In this document: piece after piece, positions 34,926 through 48,200 of the stretch
Layout of the letters: each line of letters begins with the position of its first letter
How positions within the stretch are numbered: position 1 is the first letter of the stretch
Source: Zygnema circumcarinatum
Lineage: Eukaryota > Streptophyta > Zygnematophyceae > Zygnematales > Zygnemataceae
NCBI GenBank assembly: GCA_037447605.1
Contig: CM074815.1
Location: 1,928,525-1,992,524 of the forward strand
DNA length: 64,000 nucleotides
Reading direction: 5' to 3'
Position numbers and translations under genes: made by a program
Notes under the pieces: generated by a model
The model's input: the letters and a program-made list of their open reading frames with translations, nothing else
Database searches by the model: none
Told to the model about the DNA's origin: nothing

Positions 34926-36458
34926 GTTGATCCAAGCAGCCACAGCGCATGCCCAAAGGACGACCCGCATACCGTATGGTATGGCTTTTTGCAATGGGCC
35001 ATTACTCTGTTTTGTTTGCTCAATATATTTCACCAAAGATGCACCTACTTACTCTTCATGACCCATATTGGAACCATTCATGAAAAATATTTTCATGACC
35101 CATGTTGGAACCATTTATGACAACTATTTTCATGACCCATGTTGGAACCATTCATGACAACTATTTTCATGACCCACGTTGGAACCATTCACGACAACTC
35201 TTTTCATGACCCATGTTGGAACCATTCATGACACCTCTTTTCATGACCCATGTTTGGAATCACGACTGACGCCCACCCTCTTCATGCCCAATGTTGGAGT
35301 CACTTCTGACAACGTCTAACATTGTACCTCCTCTTCATGCCCCATGTTTGGACCCACAACCGCCAACACGGCAGTCAACGCCCTTCCCTTAAAGCATATC
35401 TGACCGCTGCCCTCCCTCCCTCCCTCCGATCTAGGCACACTCGTGCCACGTGTCGCCCGATCTCACACCTGCCGAGTTGTGCCGCCCAGCCAACAAAATA
35501 TTCCCTCCTAGAAAATATTCGTACCCGGCCCCCTCCCCCTTTGCCCCATTATTGTGTCCGTACACGACCGTACACGTCAGACGGACAGTCGCCGCGTTGC
35601 CTGCGACTGACTGCAAGAAAGTCACCGTCCGCTGTCGGAAGCTGCCCCCGCGGCAAGGAACGCGTACATCGCGCGGGATCACGCTGAAACAATGGTACGC
35701 TAGAACGGTAACAATAAATACGAATTCCGATTTGAGAGCTGCGGCTCTGCAGCGAGCATCATTGGAAGGGGGCCCCTCTGCAGGGGAGCCGCCAGGTGGC
35801 GCCCTCGCACGTGCGGGCTCCCCTGCAGCAGGAGGGAGAGAGGGAAAGGGAGCCATGGCGGCAGAGTAGTTGCTAGCTCCGCCCTGCTCACCGGGAAGCT
35901 TCTCTTGCATTGACTGCACACGTGTGATATCCATCGTTGCATGACGCTGCTGAAGGGAGGGCGGCAAAAGGGCAGGAGGGAGAGGGTAGAGTCAGATGTT
36001 TGGCTGCAAAATTTGGTAGAGGGTGCAGTTGGAGGTAAGAGGTTGAGGCTGTTACAGGGAACTTTGATTTCCGGCTCACATTTTTTCGCAGAGTCAAACT
36101 CAAATTCAGCTTAAATTGGATAGCCATCATCGGATTCAGATTCGGCCTTTGGCTGTAGGTGTGCGCTATTGGATATTTGAAGGCCTTCAGCTTCAGACAT
36201 GGTATTTTCTCGTCAACGAAGGAGTGAGTGTCATCAGGGTCTCATTCAAGCGTCGGAGCGACTTCTTTCAGTTCATAGTTGGCAGCAACTATACATTTCC
36301 CCCGTTTTCCTCTACGACAGCGAAACTGTATCTAGAGGCTCGCGGTAGAAGGATTTACATGTCCAAGTAGTAGCCCACTCAGTCAAAGTATGTACTTTAC
36401 CTGCTAAAGTGGATACTCCAAACTGGAAGAAAATCGCCTGGTTAGGGAAGCCACCAGC
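34926..36458. other. Spacer upstream of the GT14 gene
   Basis: Holds the 37-bp tandem array (35057-35330), then GC-rich DNA with conflicting open frames on both strands (35430-35970), then AT-richer DNA before the GT14 start. A frame at 36116-36370 shows no family resemblance. It may be 5' leader. Confidence 0.5.
35057..35330. repeat. 37-bp tandem repeat array
   Basis: About five clear units of 37 bp beginning CATGACCCATGTTGGAACC and ending CAACTATTTT, followed by two diverged units from about 35242. The open frame through it is a by-product. Confidence 0.88.
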
Positions 36459-39400
36459 ATGCGGATATTAAAATCATGTTATCCCGAATCCAGCAGCCCT
36501 CCGAAGCCAAAAATCGAAGGGGTGATATTCTTCCGGCATCTGTTGTTGTGGTTAGCTCTCCCAACCTTGGCCATCACCGTTGTCATTGTAACTGGAGAGT
36601 CGGAGAGACAGCCAACGTGGGATACAGGGTATCTTGATAAGTACGACAACGAGCTCTTTGAGAAGGGTCTATCGGCTGTGCCACAGCCTGGTGCAACTCC
36701 TAAGATTGCTTTTATGTTTTTGATCCGTGGACCAGTGCCTCTTGAAGCCCTCTGGGAGCGATTCTTTCAGGTAATGCTCCTTCATCCCTCAAATATGCCT
36801 ACTTGAGTAGCAGGACCTAGTGCTCCTGTCGTTTTTGTGAGGTGTTTGAGTTCTTCAGAACCGCTCCTGTTCCTTTGTCTTCATGTTATAGAGCGCCTTC
36901 TTCGTCACTGTGCTTTTTGTTTTTAGAAAGAAACGCGCTGGCTGGATCGCGAGTTCCTTCTTGTACTCATTTTGACTTTATTGATGGCCCAATATCCTTG
37001 ACAGCAACCTTAGGGTTTCACCTTGGATACACCTAAAAACTTTGTAACCTATAATTCGAGAAAGTTACTCTTTTCAGTGACAAAGCGAGACAGTCTTCAT
37101 TCAGCTAGAATCTAAAAGATGTGTTTCTGAAGAGGCGGGTCTTTGCGCAATAGTAGTCATTGTTCTTAGTTGCTGGTCGAGAAGTTCACAGATAACCAAG
37201 GGAGAAGGAACTTTTTTGAAGGACACTGGTCACGTGATGAAGCTCAATCTTATCAAGGTTCATGCATTAGTTTCTGAGTCACCCGCCTTCAGCCTGGTGT
37301 GCATTAGGTCTCCCAAAGTCTTGGAAGTTATACGTGTTCCATGCTCGAATCCGTCGTTTGACGTTGTAGGTGGATTTATCATTGTGCATTGCAGGGATAC
37401 GAGGACAGATACACTGTCTACTTGCATGCATCAACTCCCGGTTTCAACTGCAATACTGTTGTTAATACCACTATCTTCAAGGGCAGGCAGATCCCTAGTA
37501 TTCCGGTACGCATGAACTTTCCTGTCTCTGAAACGGTGTGTTGGCTGTATATACACATCAGTCAACTTTGACCATTTCGCAGCTGCAACGTCTCAGTCCC
37601 TGTATGTTCTCCTGAATGTCGCCGAGCGACATCCTACGTACGCCATGCATCAGCATTTCAGCAGATACACGTTCTGCCTTTTTCATTGTATTGTCTGAGA
37701 GCCATACTCTCTCCATCACAACATTTCTGCACCTCATTCAGCATTCTGAGTTTAGAGAATGCTGAAGCAGGTTTCTGAAAGGTGCATTTTTGCCTATTGG
37801 CAGATAATGTGGGGAGGACCGAACATGGTGAGAGCAGAACGGAGGCTGATTGCAGCCGCACTTGCAGACCCTGCAAATCAGCGGTTTGTGCTCGTATCAG
37901 AAGCGTAAGTTTCCTTATTTTCTTCACTTTGCTGAATTTCCTTGGGCAATTATTGCATTCTACTTCTTAATCCCCCAGTCAAGTTCGGTTGTTTCGACTA
38001 GGGAATGCCTGAATGTGATCGAACAATGTCGACAGACGAGAATGCAAGAAAAGTTTTGCACGATGTTTTATCCTCTAAAAGCAGGAAATACAGGGAATGG
38101 GTCAAGAAGCTGTTAGGTCCAGTGGGAGGGAGGTGGAAGGTTAGGAACGAGGAGGATGCATAGGAGCCAATATATGATCGGGTCTACTTTCACCAATTTA
38201 TGAGAAGTAGAGACTAGTATGTAACGAGGCTTACACTCTTTTCCGTCTACTTATCCCTGCCCTCTCATCAAAATAACAAGATTATGAGATACATGTGTTG
38301 GAGTTGAGGTGGTCGAGGCTCCGCCTGCAATCACGCAGTTAGTGTTGTAGCTGTTTGCCCTTTTGTAACCAGTAAAAGGACGGTGGCCAAAGTTCCGTAT
38401 TCTGTTTCCTGCGAATGAAGCTAATTTTTGAATCGTTGTATTGGGGCAATGTAATATCTCAGATATTCGCATGAAATGTTGTACATGGAGTGCGATTAGT
38501 TAGTTCTTGAAAAGGGTGCAATATCAGAAAGACATTCGGATTTGAAGTTGCTCATCTTTCCACTCAATAGTTTATAATCAACGTGCTTGGATGAAGTTCA
38601 TAGGGCGATTTAAGCTGGAATCGACAGTCTGTTACATGTTCCTGTACTGATTACCTGCTGTGTTTATGGTCCTCTTGCAGATGCCTTCCCATCTTTAACT
38701 TCTCACATGTGTATGACTACCTTTTCGCAGCGAACCACAGTTATGTTACAAGGTGGGTGAGCTTTAAAGTGCATAGATAATTCACGCTGTACACAATCAT
38801 CCGGGAAATATACTGGAAGGAGGCATAATCTGTACACCGTTTCGCTCAATAGTTTATCGTCAATGTGCTTGCATTCAGTACGATGTTGTGAACAGCCTTT
38901 GGTAATGACTTGTATGCTGCTGTTCTTGGCTTTGGGCAGCCACGTGAGTGCATGGAGGTACAAGGGCAACATGTATCCCTTGATAAGACGCCATCAGTTT
39001 AGAAAAGGCTCACAGGTAAGGAAGCTAGGGCGCTAAGCGAAGGAAAAGCATGTTTGCCTTTTTTTAAACTATGGCGAACCATAGGATGTTGTTGCAGTTT
39101 CTGGACTGTTTCCTCGTTTGAAGTTCACCATTACAGTTTGTAGCCTTTGCATAGAGGCGGCTCTTGTTTTGGAGGCAAGGTAAGTCACGCTCAATTCTTT
39201 ATTTTAGTCATGGCACTGCAAAAAGAACCCTGGACAAAGGTTATATGCAATCTGTTGGTCAGTGTCTGGGGGAAACTTCAGTGGGTAGTTGTGTAATGTT
39301 TTTAGAGTTTTACATACTCAAGCTCCCGTCCTTTCCTTTCAAGAGCAAACGTTTTTCTGACTAATTTGAGAATGTGGATTCTACTGGATTGTGATTGCAG

Positions 39401-40440
39401 TGGCTAGCATTGATCAGAGAACATGCGTACTTGGTGGTTAACGACACGGTTTTATATGAGAAATTTCTGAGCACACGGGCAGAGGTATGCTCATCCACTG
39501 ATCATTTTTTGCAATATACTTGCATCAAAGCATGTTCCGAATCCCGGTACAAAAGGCTTTACCTAGCTAGTGTTGCTGCCTATAAACTGTGTATGAGAAC
39601 GTGGAAGGCTGGTTGGCGGGGTGATTTTGCAGATCCCGGACGAGAGTTATATACAGACTATGCTACCGGTATGTGTAAATTTCTTTCACATTTGATGCTA
39701 TTTTAAAACGGCATTGCGACCAACAGGGTTTTCATCTTTCAATTTTAAAGTACAGTGATAATGGTCTGGTGCTTCTAGTAGGGCAATCTTGATCTGGTTA
39801 TTTCATGTCCCCTTTCAGATGTTGGATCCTGAAAGGGTAATCCCTCGGGGAGTGGAGTACGTCCATTGGCGATATTCGTCCTCACGGCATCCAATGACGT
39901 ACCATGGGAAGGATATCAGTCCTGAGTTTTTGCGAGCCATACAAGTAAGCTTTTTGTTCCTCCGATGGAAGTATGAGTAGATTGGATAGACGGAGTGTTG
40001 CTTTGCTAGGGATTATAATGAACTTCATTTGCTCTCTCATGTTTCAAAAAATTGTACGGCTAAGGTCATCCTGTGTTTCACGTGTTTATGTTCAGTGTCA
40101 GATGATTCCATTTGCTATTAAAGTAATCAAAATGGAGGCCTGTACCTTGGTTTCCTCTTCGTTTCCTTCCTTATCGTAGGAAGGAACAGAAGATGCACTG
40201 AAGCTATTCAATGATGTTGTTTTCTTTCCAGTCCTTTCACTCCTTTCTTTCGCCCTTGTTTCATGTGTGAAACAGATGAGCCGGACCCCTCCTGTGGAAA
40301 CCATTGGCTTCTTGAAGATGTCTCATGATGAGCCTTGCACTCTGAATGGCGCTCCGTCATCCTGCTTCCTCTTTGCGAGAAAGTTCGCCCCTAGCGCGGT
40401 GGAAGTGATGAAACAAATGCAGGATGTTATCGGGTATTAG
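36459..40440 (+). CDS. GT14 (core-2/I-branching, DUF266) glycosyltransferase
   Basis: Nine exons: 36459-36770, 37395-37505, 37804-37904, 38681-38752, 38940-39015, 39401-39484, 39633-39668, 39819-39944 and 40276-40440 (360 residues). A single hydrophobic segment (LLLWLALPTLAITVVIV) near residue 30 marks a type II Golgi protein. Family blocks follow in order: PKIAFMFLIRGPVPLEALWE, YTVYLHASTPGF, MVRAERRLIAAALADPANQR, FVLVSEACLPIFNFSHVYDY, RKGSQWLALIREHA, PDESYIQTML, EYVHWRYSSSRHPMTY, and SSCFLFARKFAPSAV at the end. Plant members are poorly characterised Golgi transferases, some linked to arabinogalactan glycosylation; donor and acceptor here are unknown. The seventh exon is only 36 bases. Confidence 0.93.
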
Positions 40441-42210
40441 CTGCATCCCTGGGGACCAACTTGTATTAATAACACTGGACCCATTTTCGGATGAAGCCTG
40501 TAAGGCAGAACCTCTTACAGGATCCGCCATCCCGCGTAGGCACCTTCAACGCTCCTTCGTCAACTGCAAGTGAGGCTGTGGGCCAAGACTAGTTTGGGGA
40601 GGCATGGAATACCACGCTTTGACGGAACGGAGAGCAGTGAGCACGACTGTTGTGACGACGATGTCACGTTGTGGGAATCACAGTTTCTTGCGCCATTCCG
40701 ATAGGGCTGGCGTGACCATTCTTTCATTCCAGCTTTAATTCTTGGGGAGACCCCTTTCCCACTCCCTCTCCCTCTCCCTCCCCCTCTCCCTTTCCCACTC
40801 CCTCTCCCTCTCCCTCTCCTGCGTGCCAGGAATAGGATACCTCTGCTTTCTCGGGGGGCATTAGGCCTTGAGGCCAGGAGACAGAGTGCGGGTTATATTC
40901 GCATCTCCCTTGTGACTGGCTGATGTGTAAAGAGAGGCAGGAGCGCCGCCTCTGCTGCCTGACAAAGACATGGGGGCTGCATACGGTCGAACGACGCGTT
41001 TAGCCCAAAAGTAGGTGGCACTCTACGTGCTATGTAAAGGGTTCGAAGGTTAAAATTTTGAATGATGTGCGGGGTTGACTTTATCAAGGTACGTGGAGAG
41101 GGGGAGTGTAGGCATGTCAGATGCAAAGGAAATGAAACCCTTCCTTTGGTTTCCCAATGGGTTACAGAGCTCTGAGCTCCAAAACGGAGCCTCGGCAGAT
41201 GGGTCAGGGATGCTCCAATGCCCCATGCTGACGGCAGATATCGATTAGCGAGAGAGACTAGTCATTCTTTCATATTGTCTAGGAACTTAACCATAGAATC
41301 GTGAATTCGGTTTTCTCTATATAGATGAGACGGTTCTGTGTTCTCTCGCGTGTCGTGCCTCTTCTCTTAACTTGTCATCTTTTTGTACGGTCGTGCGCAA
41401 ACAATTAGTAATCAGGAAACTCCGTCGGCTATGTGGAAACCGTTTGGTAATGAACATCCTCTGATGGGCTTCATAGCGTTTGTTGGTTGAATCTTCAAAT
41501 ACTGGAATTCGTAGAAGTTAAAAAGATTATCCGCAAGATTTTGGCTTTAGCTTATTACAAGACCCTGACCAGGCCCGAGAGCATAAAGCGACGTATACTA
41601 CAACGAAGACATCTATTCTCGTGGACAAATAACCCTAAAAACCCTAAAATCTGACTCCATCTAGGAATAGCGTCAACAGTATTGCCCACACTATTTACGC
41701 CATACATCAGTTATTGTTGGTCTATTTAGAGTGGTGGTCCACACTATTAACCTGAGGGGAAGATAGTTTACGATGAAAGAACAACAGAAGGAAAAGCAAC
41801 AGTACAAAACGGAATGGAACGGGACAGAACCTTTCTTCTTCTTTGTCGAATAACGATTCGCTACCTTGGAAATAATTTTGAACCTGTTGTCTGCTGTGGA
41901 CGGCATCGGTTTCAGCTTAATTTTGAACTACACCGCTTGAGGACGGCGAGTGAAGTTATGCTCAGAAATAGAATTTACTCTAATGCTGCCAAGCCCTCTT
42001 TGCTTGAGCTTTCGCAAACCACCCATCACGTGGATCGGAAGAAAATCAACATCTTCCTCTCCTAAAACGAATCCCAAAAAACCTTACAACATAAGAAATG
42101 ATAATTCACCTTCAAGTTAGGGCGAAAGGTTGAACATGTGCCGACCACCAAGGGAAGAATCCAGTAACCACTTCCCTCGATACCATGATGAATAATTTGA
42201 ACACTCAGCT
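40441..42210. other. Intergenic region between convergent GT14 and metallohydrolase genes
   Basis: About 1.8 kb holding both 3' UTRs. A CCCTCT/CCCTTT simple repeat lies at about 40755-40821. No recognised gene. Confidence 0.55.
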
Positions 42211-44957
42211 TCATATATCGACAGGAATGACAAGGCCATCATAAGAAAGCTCCACTGGTATACCCTCCCTGCATGGAGGAGGAACAAAAGACGAAAACAA
42301 AAATTGCTGGACCCCCTTTCAGAAGCGGTATGAAACAACATGCCTCAATGAGCTACAAACAAGGATGCTGGCTGATTGATCTTGTGCACGCATCATAACA
42401 GTATGAATGGGAGTGCTAAGGATGGTGAAACCAAGTAATGTAAACAACAGAAGGAAGGGAAGGGGTCATTCAAAATACCTTAAACTCCATTCCGCAAGCT
42501 CCTGATTGTCACGTGAATGGTCGAACTCGTGGGTCATGCCGATCAAGAATGCCCGCTTTGGTCGTAGTTTTTGGATAATGTCAAGACTCTGCTTCGAATG
42601 CAGATGTCAGTGAAGGGTATCCTAAAAGGCAATGAAAAAGAAAACGGGGGGAAAGGGAAAAAAGTGGGGGCAGCAGGCACTATATCAACAGGAGTGGGGG
42701 GACACCTCTGGAAACGAGACATGCGTGTTGTGCTTCGACACCTGCAAACAAGAGAAGGAGAACAGAGCCAATTCAAGATGCAGTTACAAGGAGACACAAG
42801 AGGGCGCAATCTGGCAAGCGTAATGCTAACAGCAATGATGAATTTCCCGTTGATTCTATACGCTTGAGCTTCACCCACCTTGTATAGTGAGTCCAGTATA
42901 AGCAGATCCAATGCAGGTGAAGAGTCCCCTTCTGGACGCAGCACTGCCCTCCTTGCGCCCGCCAAGGATAACGCTCTTGCTTCAACTTGGAGAATCGACC
43001 CTACTGTCTGCCTGGAAGTGCGTCAAGAAAGCAGCAAAAACATACAAAGGTGGTTCGCACTCAGGAGGGGGGGAGCTACACACTCCGTTCAATCTCCGCA
43101 GGAATTCGGGACACGTCAGATATGTATGCCACTCGCTGTTTTGCACCGAACAAAAAGCCGAGGCAGATGTAATCCTCTCCATGCTTGACCTGCCATTCCA
43201 GTACAGCTCAGTTAAGCACAATCAGCAATGCACTGCCGAGACAAGCTGCTTGTTTAGCCGCTTTAGAAGCTCATACCTCTTTTCTCGAGATAAAAGAAAA
43301 GCAAGAAACGAGGTTCATCGGAGACGCAGCATGTTAGCTAAGGAAACGAGGGTCCGGATCAAAAGCATGGGTAACAATAAATACAAATACAAGGCATGCG
43401 ATCAGGAAGATGCTTGAGCAAATGTGTGGACGGCCGTTTTGAAGGGAAGGAATCGAAACTTTACCGGCAGGGGGGTGATTTTCAAGCCGCAAACCTCGAA
43501 GGAGATCTCTGCATCCTCTTTGATGACATTCCAGTCTAATTGCGTCACTCGGCGTACTACCTCTGTATCTGAAGGCGGGGCGTTCGTACGTTTGCGCTGA
43601 ACAAGGTACGGAAACTTAGTTTCAATGCTGCTCCCAAAAGCTTGAAAATGATATAGATTGAGATTTACTGCGGACGTAAACTTCTTCAATCAAGGAACTC
43701 GCCTCATCCAAGAGTCAATCTAAGGAAGAATCCCAGGTCACATAGGCACAAAGTCCACAGCTAAGCAAACGGACTCTCAATTTCACCTAATTTCATGATT
43801 CTTTCGCCTCCAAATGGCATGCAATGAAGTAACGTTACTTAGCATGAAAGGCATTTCAAGCCATGATCGATGGCTGAAATGCGAATGGCTACCATAGGGG
43901 AAGGTCCATGATCATCAGAATAAAGAGTCGCATCAGAGGCTGTGAGGTTGCCTAGGTGGGTGCACCAAGAAATATACCTGGCCAGGCTATGCTCGGTGAG
44001 GTATACAGGCAGGGGAGGGATCCGATTGAGCGGATCAAAGGGCTGGATTCCTCTGATATCATCCAGCCCTAAGATTGCGTCCGCATGTTCATGAGTGAGG
44101 ATGAGCTGCCAAGAAAACCGGCCTTGGAAGTCACCAAAGGGATCAAGAAGTTGCTAAATTTGGGTCTTCGAGGATTTGCATAAGGTAGCGAAGAGGAGAA
44201 TAGTTTGGAGGGATTTTGTTCAATGGACATCTTGAAATTTAAAAAAAAAGTTGAGTCTACCGATACTTGCTCCTGTACTTTGGTTAGTAAAGTGATTTGT
44301 CTACATGTAACATTGAGGACGGTCGAGGACTGCCGAAACCTCCGCAATGTACATGCAAGTAGTGCATGGACATGCGTGTAGGAATGTGTATGCATGTGAT
44401 GCATGTAATAAGCATATGCATGTGCATCAGTATGACATGGCAACAAACTTACAGCGTCAATACGAGGGATTCCGCGCCGCACAAACCACCGCAAGACCTG
44501 CTCGCGGAAGCATTTCCCGGCATCGAACTGCAAGAACTTGAAGTCACCGCTCGGCTGCCGATACTTGATCACCATAGAAGGGTTGCACCTTTACACCGCA
44601 CACATGGCATGGATCCATCCAAACTTTAATTTCTAAATCTGCAACAAAAGTACGCTCTGACATTTATCTATTGTACGAAGTGAATGCGCTGCAGCCGAAA
44701 AGAGCGAGGCCAGGAGAGGCAGATAAAATCTGGGCATACCTGTAATCAGGATTCTGTTCAGGAGGGGAAGCGAGCGCCTTGTGGCAGACGGAGCAGGGAG
44801 GAGTCGTAGGGAGCAGAACGCAGTGAGGCGTGGGCACGCCTGTGGACGAGCCCGAGCCGATAATGACAAGCTCGGAGAGAAGCCCACGCCGCTCCGCCTC
44901 CATCTTCGTCTCTTTCTCGTCCGCCTCCGCCACCTCCGCCTCCGCCATGGCTGCCAT
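42211..44957 (-). CDS. Metallo-beta-lactamase-fold hydrolase (At1g30300-like, PhnP-like)
   Basis: Nine exons: 44957-44740, 44588-44453, 44105-43978, 43627-43465, 43189-43084, 42943-42879, 42741-42706, 42588-42479 and 42268-42211 (339 residues). Start ATG at 44957 gives MAAMAEAEVAEADEK. Blocks: IIGSGSSTGVPTPHC, CSVCHKALASPPEQNPDYR, FDAGKCFREQVLRWF, the metal site LTHEHADAILGLDD, FPYLVQRKRT, VKHGEDYICLGFLFG, VAYISDVSRIP, LDLLILDSLYK, HNTHVSFPE, LIGMTHEFDH and a C-terminus REGIPVELSYDGLVIPVDI. These match the plant protein At1g30300 as I recall it, related to bacterial PhnP phosphodiesterases. The metal motif reads HxHxDA, not HxHxDH, which I believe the plant family shares. The sixth exon has an alternative upstream acceptor at 42985 that adds 14 residues in frame. 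Confidence 0.92.
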
Positions 44958-45219
44958 GCGGGAAGAGCGAGGGAGGGGGAGACACGTGGGCCTTGTACGG
45001 CATTTAAGCATTGCACTCGTGCAGGAGGCCGACAGCCAATGGCGACGCGCCACGTATGTATGTCTATGTGCATGGCTGAATGGATGCGGCATGGGTCTCA
45101 TGCATGGCCATGCATGCCATCACATGGCCATGAGCGTGGGTCACATGCATGGCCATGTGCGAGCTGGGAGAAAAGGTTCGCCCTTGACTTTTCTTTCTCC
45201 GGCAGGAGCAGAGCGCTGG
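44958..45219. promoter_or_regulatory. 262-bp head-to-head spacer, putative bidirectional promoter
   Basis: The start codons of the metallohydrolase (minus) and the channel gene (plus) are only 262 bp apart. The spacer holds repeated palindromes of the form ATGCATGGCCATGCAT and CATGGCCATG between about 45092 and 45157, plus a CACGTATG and a CACGTGG near 44981. No TATA box is obvious. Any upstream non-coding exon of either gene would extend this estimate. Confidence 0.55.
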
Positions 45220-48200
45220 ATGAGGGCGGCAGCCATGGCTGCCGGTCTGCTTCAGATGATTCTGTATATTGTGCTCCTACTGCTGCTGCTGAATGCAGGA
45301 AATGCGCAGCAGGAGCAGCCCTTCAGGGGGCTGGGAAGCACTCCGCCCAGCGACCCGACAGATGTCTACATTTCCGCTACGTTGGATCGTCTCCTCAGTG
45401 TTGACGGTTAGTGGTGGATGTGATGTGAATAGGAAGGAATTTGGAGAGAAAAATATCGGCAGTGGGACGATGGGAGGGAGAGAGGGGAAGGGAGCAGAGT
45501 GAGAAACGGACAGGAAAGCAGGAAGAGGGACAGCTTGAGAGAGGGCGAAGCGAGGAGAGGGTACAAGTGGTGTGGATAAATGGGATGAAAGTGATACATA
45601 CGGAGATATTTTTTGCAAGCAAGAATTGGTGATGGGATTTGGTACTCGGTTCCGTCTACGAGTTTAGGGATCACTGGGAAGCCCCTGAAGAAATTCACTG
45701 TAAAGTTTCATAGCGACGAAGGCTAATCTGAGGGACAATTTGAAAGGATATGGTTGTTAGAGTTGCTGAAAATTGACAGATATATCGCCTCTTTTCCGTG
45801 GTTGTGTAACAGACAGGGGTTACCGCTTCACGGCGATCCTATTCATTATCATCAGCTGGACAGATCCACGAAGTAGGCACGCTTCATCTCTATCGCGTAC
45901 TAGCTGCATTAGGGGATGTGCAAATGAATTTGTAGAGATGCATATCGACATGTGTAATGCATTCTTTTGGCCGCATTAAACTCCTTAATGTTCTATACAA
46001 CAGTATGGCAACACCACCTTAATTGTCGCATGAACTGCAGTTGTTCTCACTCACTGGAGATCTGAACGATTTAAGATGAGATTGATTGATTTCAAGTTCA
46101 AAACGATAGGGATGAAACTAGCTCTGCTTTTAATGGCTTTGGTAACACTGCTACTCGACCTTTATTTGCAGCCTATTCATCCATGCTGGCCAGTTTGAAC
46201 AGCACTTGCAAGAATTATTGCAGCACTACAATACCGTCGTCTAACTCCTGTTGTGACAATATCTGGAAGCCTGCAATTTACTTGAACAATGCCATTCTAT
46301 TTTCAGAAGAACGCATCCTATATGGTAAAGTGCCTAGCTCCTTGGCTACATTGGGATGGGAGGAAAGCAAGTAGAAGGAGAGCAGAGAAAGAACGAGCAG
46401 GAGCGAGAGAGTGTGGGAACGTGAGGATCCATCTGCATTTCATGATTTTTACGTAGCCTTGGCAAAGACAGAACGAGGCTAATAAGTTTTTGCAGGTTTC
46501 TAAAACAGCAGCATTTCTAAAACAGCAGTTTTTCAACTAAAAAGGACACGGCTGGTTCTCTGCGTTGCTTCTATTGTACCATTTCGACCTTCATTGACTT
46601 GATGATTGCATTCAGAATGGCATGATATGTCTGAGGCTACATCCCAGTTTCTATGTAACTGTATTGGCTACAGAGGAGCTTCAAATCGGAGGCCGAAATA
46701 ACTCAGGGGTGCAGTGGGTTCAACGTCTGCTAGGTGGTCACCTTTCTGCCCTTGCAAATAAGGAGAAGAGGAAAAGTTGATTTTTTTTTGAAATGTTGAC
46801 GCAGAGAGGGAAGGGGCCAGGGGAGGGGAGAGGAGTGAGAGAGAGAAATGGAGAGCGAGAGAAAAAGGGGGTAGAGTGACTGATGTGAGGTTTCGAACAG
46901 GGAAGGTTGTTCGCAGGCACATATTCGTCTGCAATGAATTTCAAGAGCTTCCCATTTGACTCGCAGGTGCCATGTTCGTCCCACCAACTTTGTCGACAGA
47001 CCTTTTGGGTTCATTCATGGTCACACTTAAAACATAAATGGGGATGAATATGAGTCATCCTTCTAATGTGTGCTAAGAGGATTTAAAGTTGGTTTGAAAA
47101 TATTGTAGAGAAATTACCTATCCTCTTGTTTGATGTCCAAGTGCTTCATTTTCCAGGAAAGAGCAATGTCTAAAACCATATAGATAGTAACTTTTCGTGT
47201 TCCCTTCCAACCTGGCTATTCAACGCACGGGGGCTCAAAGTCCTGCATAGTTTATGGTGTGGTCTTAGCAGGCGGCCATAAGTTAAGTCCCACCTGTTCC
47301 TCTGTCGAGTGTGCAGGAATTGACTATAGAGATGGAGGCAAAGGATAGCAGAGTCCGCCTGCATAGCAGCTCTGTGGGCCTAAGCACAGGCATCTTCAAA
47401 CTTCTCGGACAAGGAGATGACGTGTCAGGATGGCGCGTAGCCTCCATGTCTATTAGTGTCCGTAATGGGTCAGTTTCAGCTAGCAAAGATGAGGTGGTGC
47501 AGCTGAGCAGTAGTGAGTTCATGCCCCCCCTGCCCCCCCATGCATGCATGGCACTTCTTTCATGGTCCTCTATGCATGCCCCATATGCATGATGTTCCCT
47601 CATCGCATGCCTTTCATGCTTGATTCTGCATGCAAGGTTTCTTCAGTACAGACAGAGTATGCATGTTCCTTTCTACTGGAGAGAGAAGGTATTCCTTTAA
47701 CCGATGGCATTGGATGTGCAGACGACCCCCTGCCCTACTGCCTTCTGAACCCTAATTGCTCCTCGGCAACAGAAACCTCGGTTGCAGACATTGTGCTGCT
47801 AGTCAAACGGCTTAATAACTTCTTTGTGATCAATGTACGGTCTTTGACCCTCCACCTTCTGAAGCTGTAATGGAGATGCAGCACTCATCTTGCAATCTTT
47901 GAAGTGACTTTGAGAGCCGGAGGGAGGTAGAACTGAAGAGCGAAAAGTGTGTTGGCTGTGATGTGTATATAGCAGCGCCCTGTTTTTCTGGAGTTGCTGT
48001 ATCTCTAGAGTCTCCTTTCCCTGTTATAATGGCATGGAAATGGCTGATTTCTCTCTCTCTCTCTCTCTCGCTCTCTCTCCACTTCTCTCGCCGTTTCCAG
48101 ATGGTGATCCCTATCGCCTTCACCGTTGCCCTCTCGTGGTCAGTGTTTCTTATTGATCCTCAAAAAGTCGGCACCCGGGTCACAATCACCCTCTCCCTCT

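Noticed and set aside
34417-34956. Arg-rich minus-strand frame as the first exon of the ankyrin gene, ending ATG|GTAAGC
   Set aside because: It would also enter the next exon in phase 0, but the residues are a monotonous Arg run from a GA-rich tract. The overlapping frame starting MAAGAAEGGEEE has a plausible plant-type start. I kept the latter but with modest certainty.
35057-35330. CRISPR-like array
   Set aside because: The 37-bp units are directly adjacent with no unique spacers, in a eukaryotic genome.
35430-35970. Overlapping open frames on both strands upstream of the GT14 gene
   Set aside because: GC-rich chance frames with no family resemblance and no splice support.
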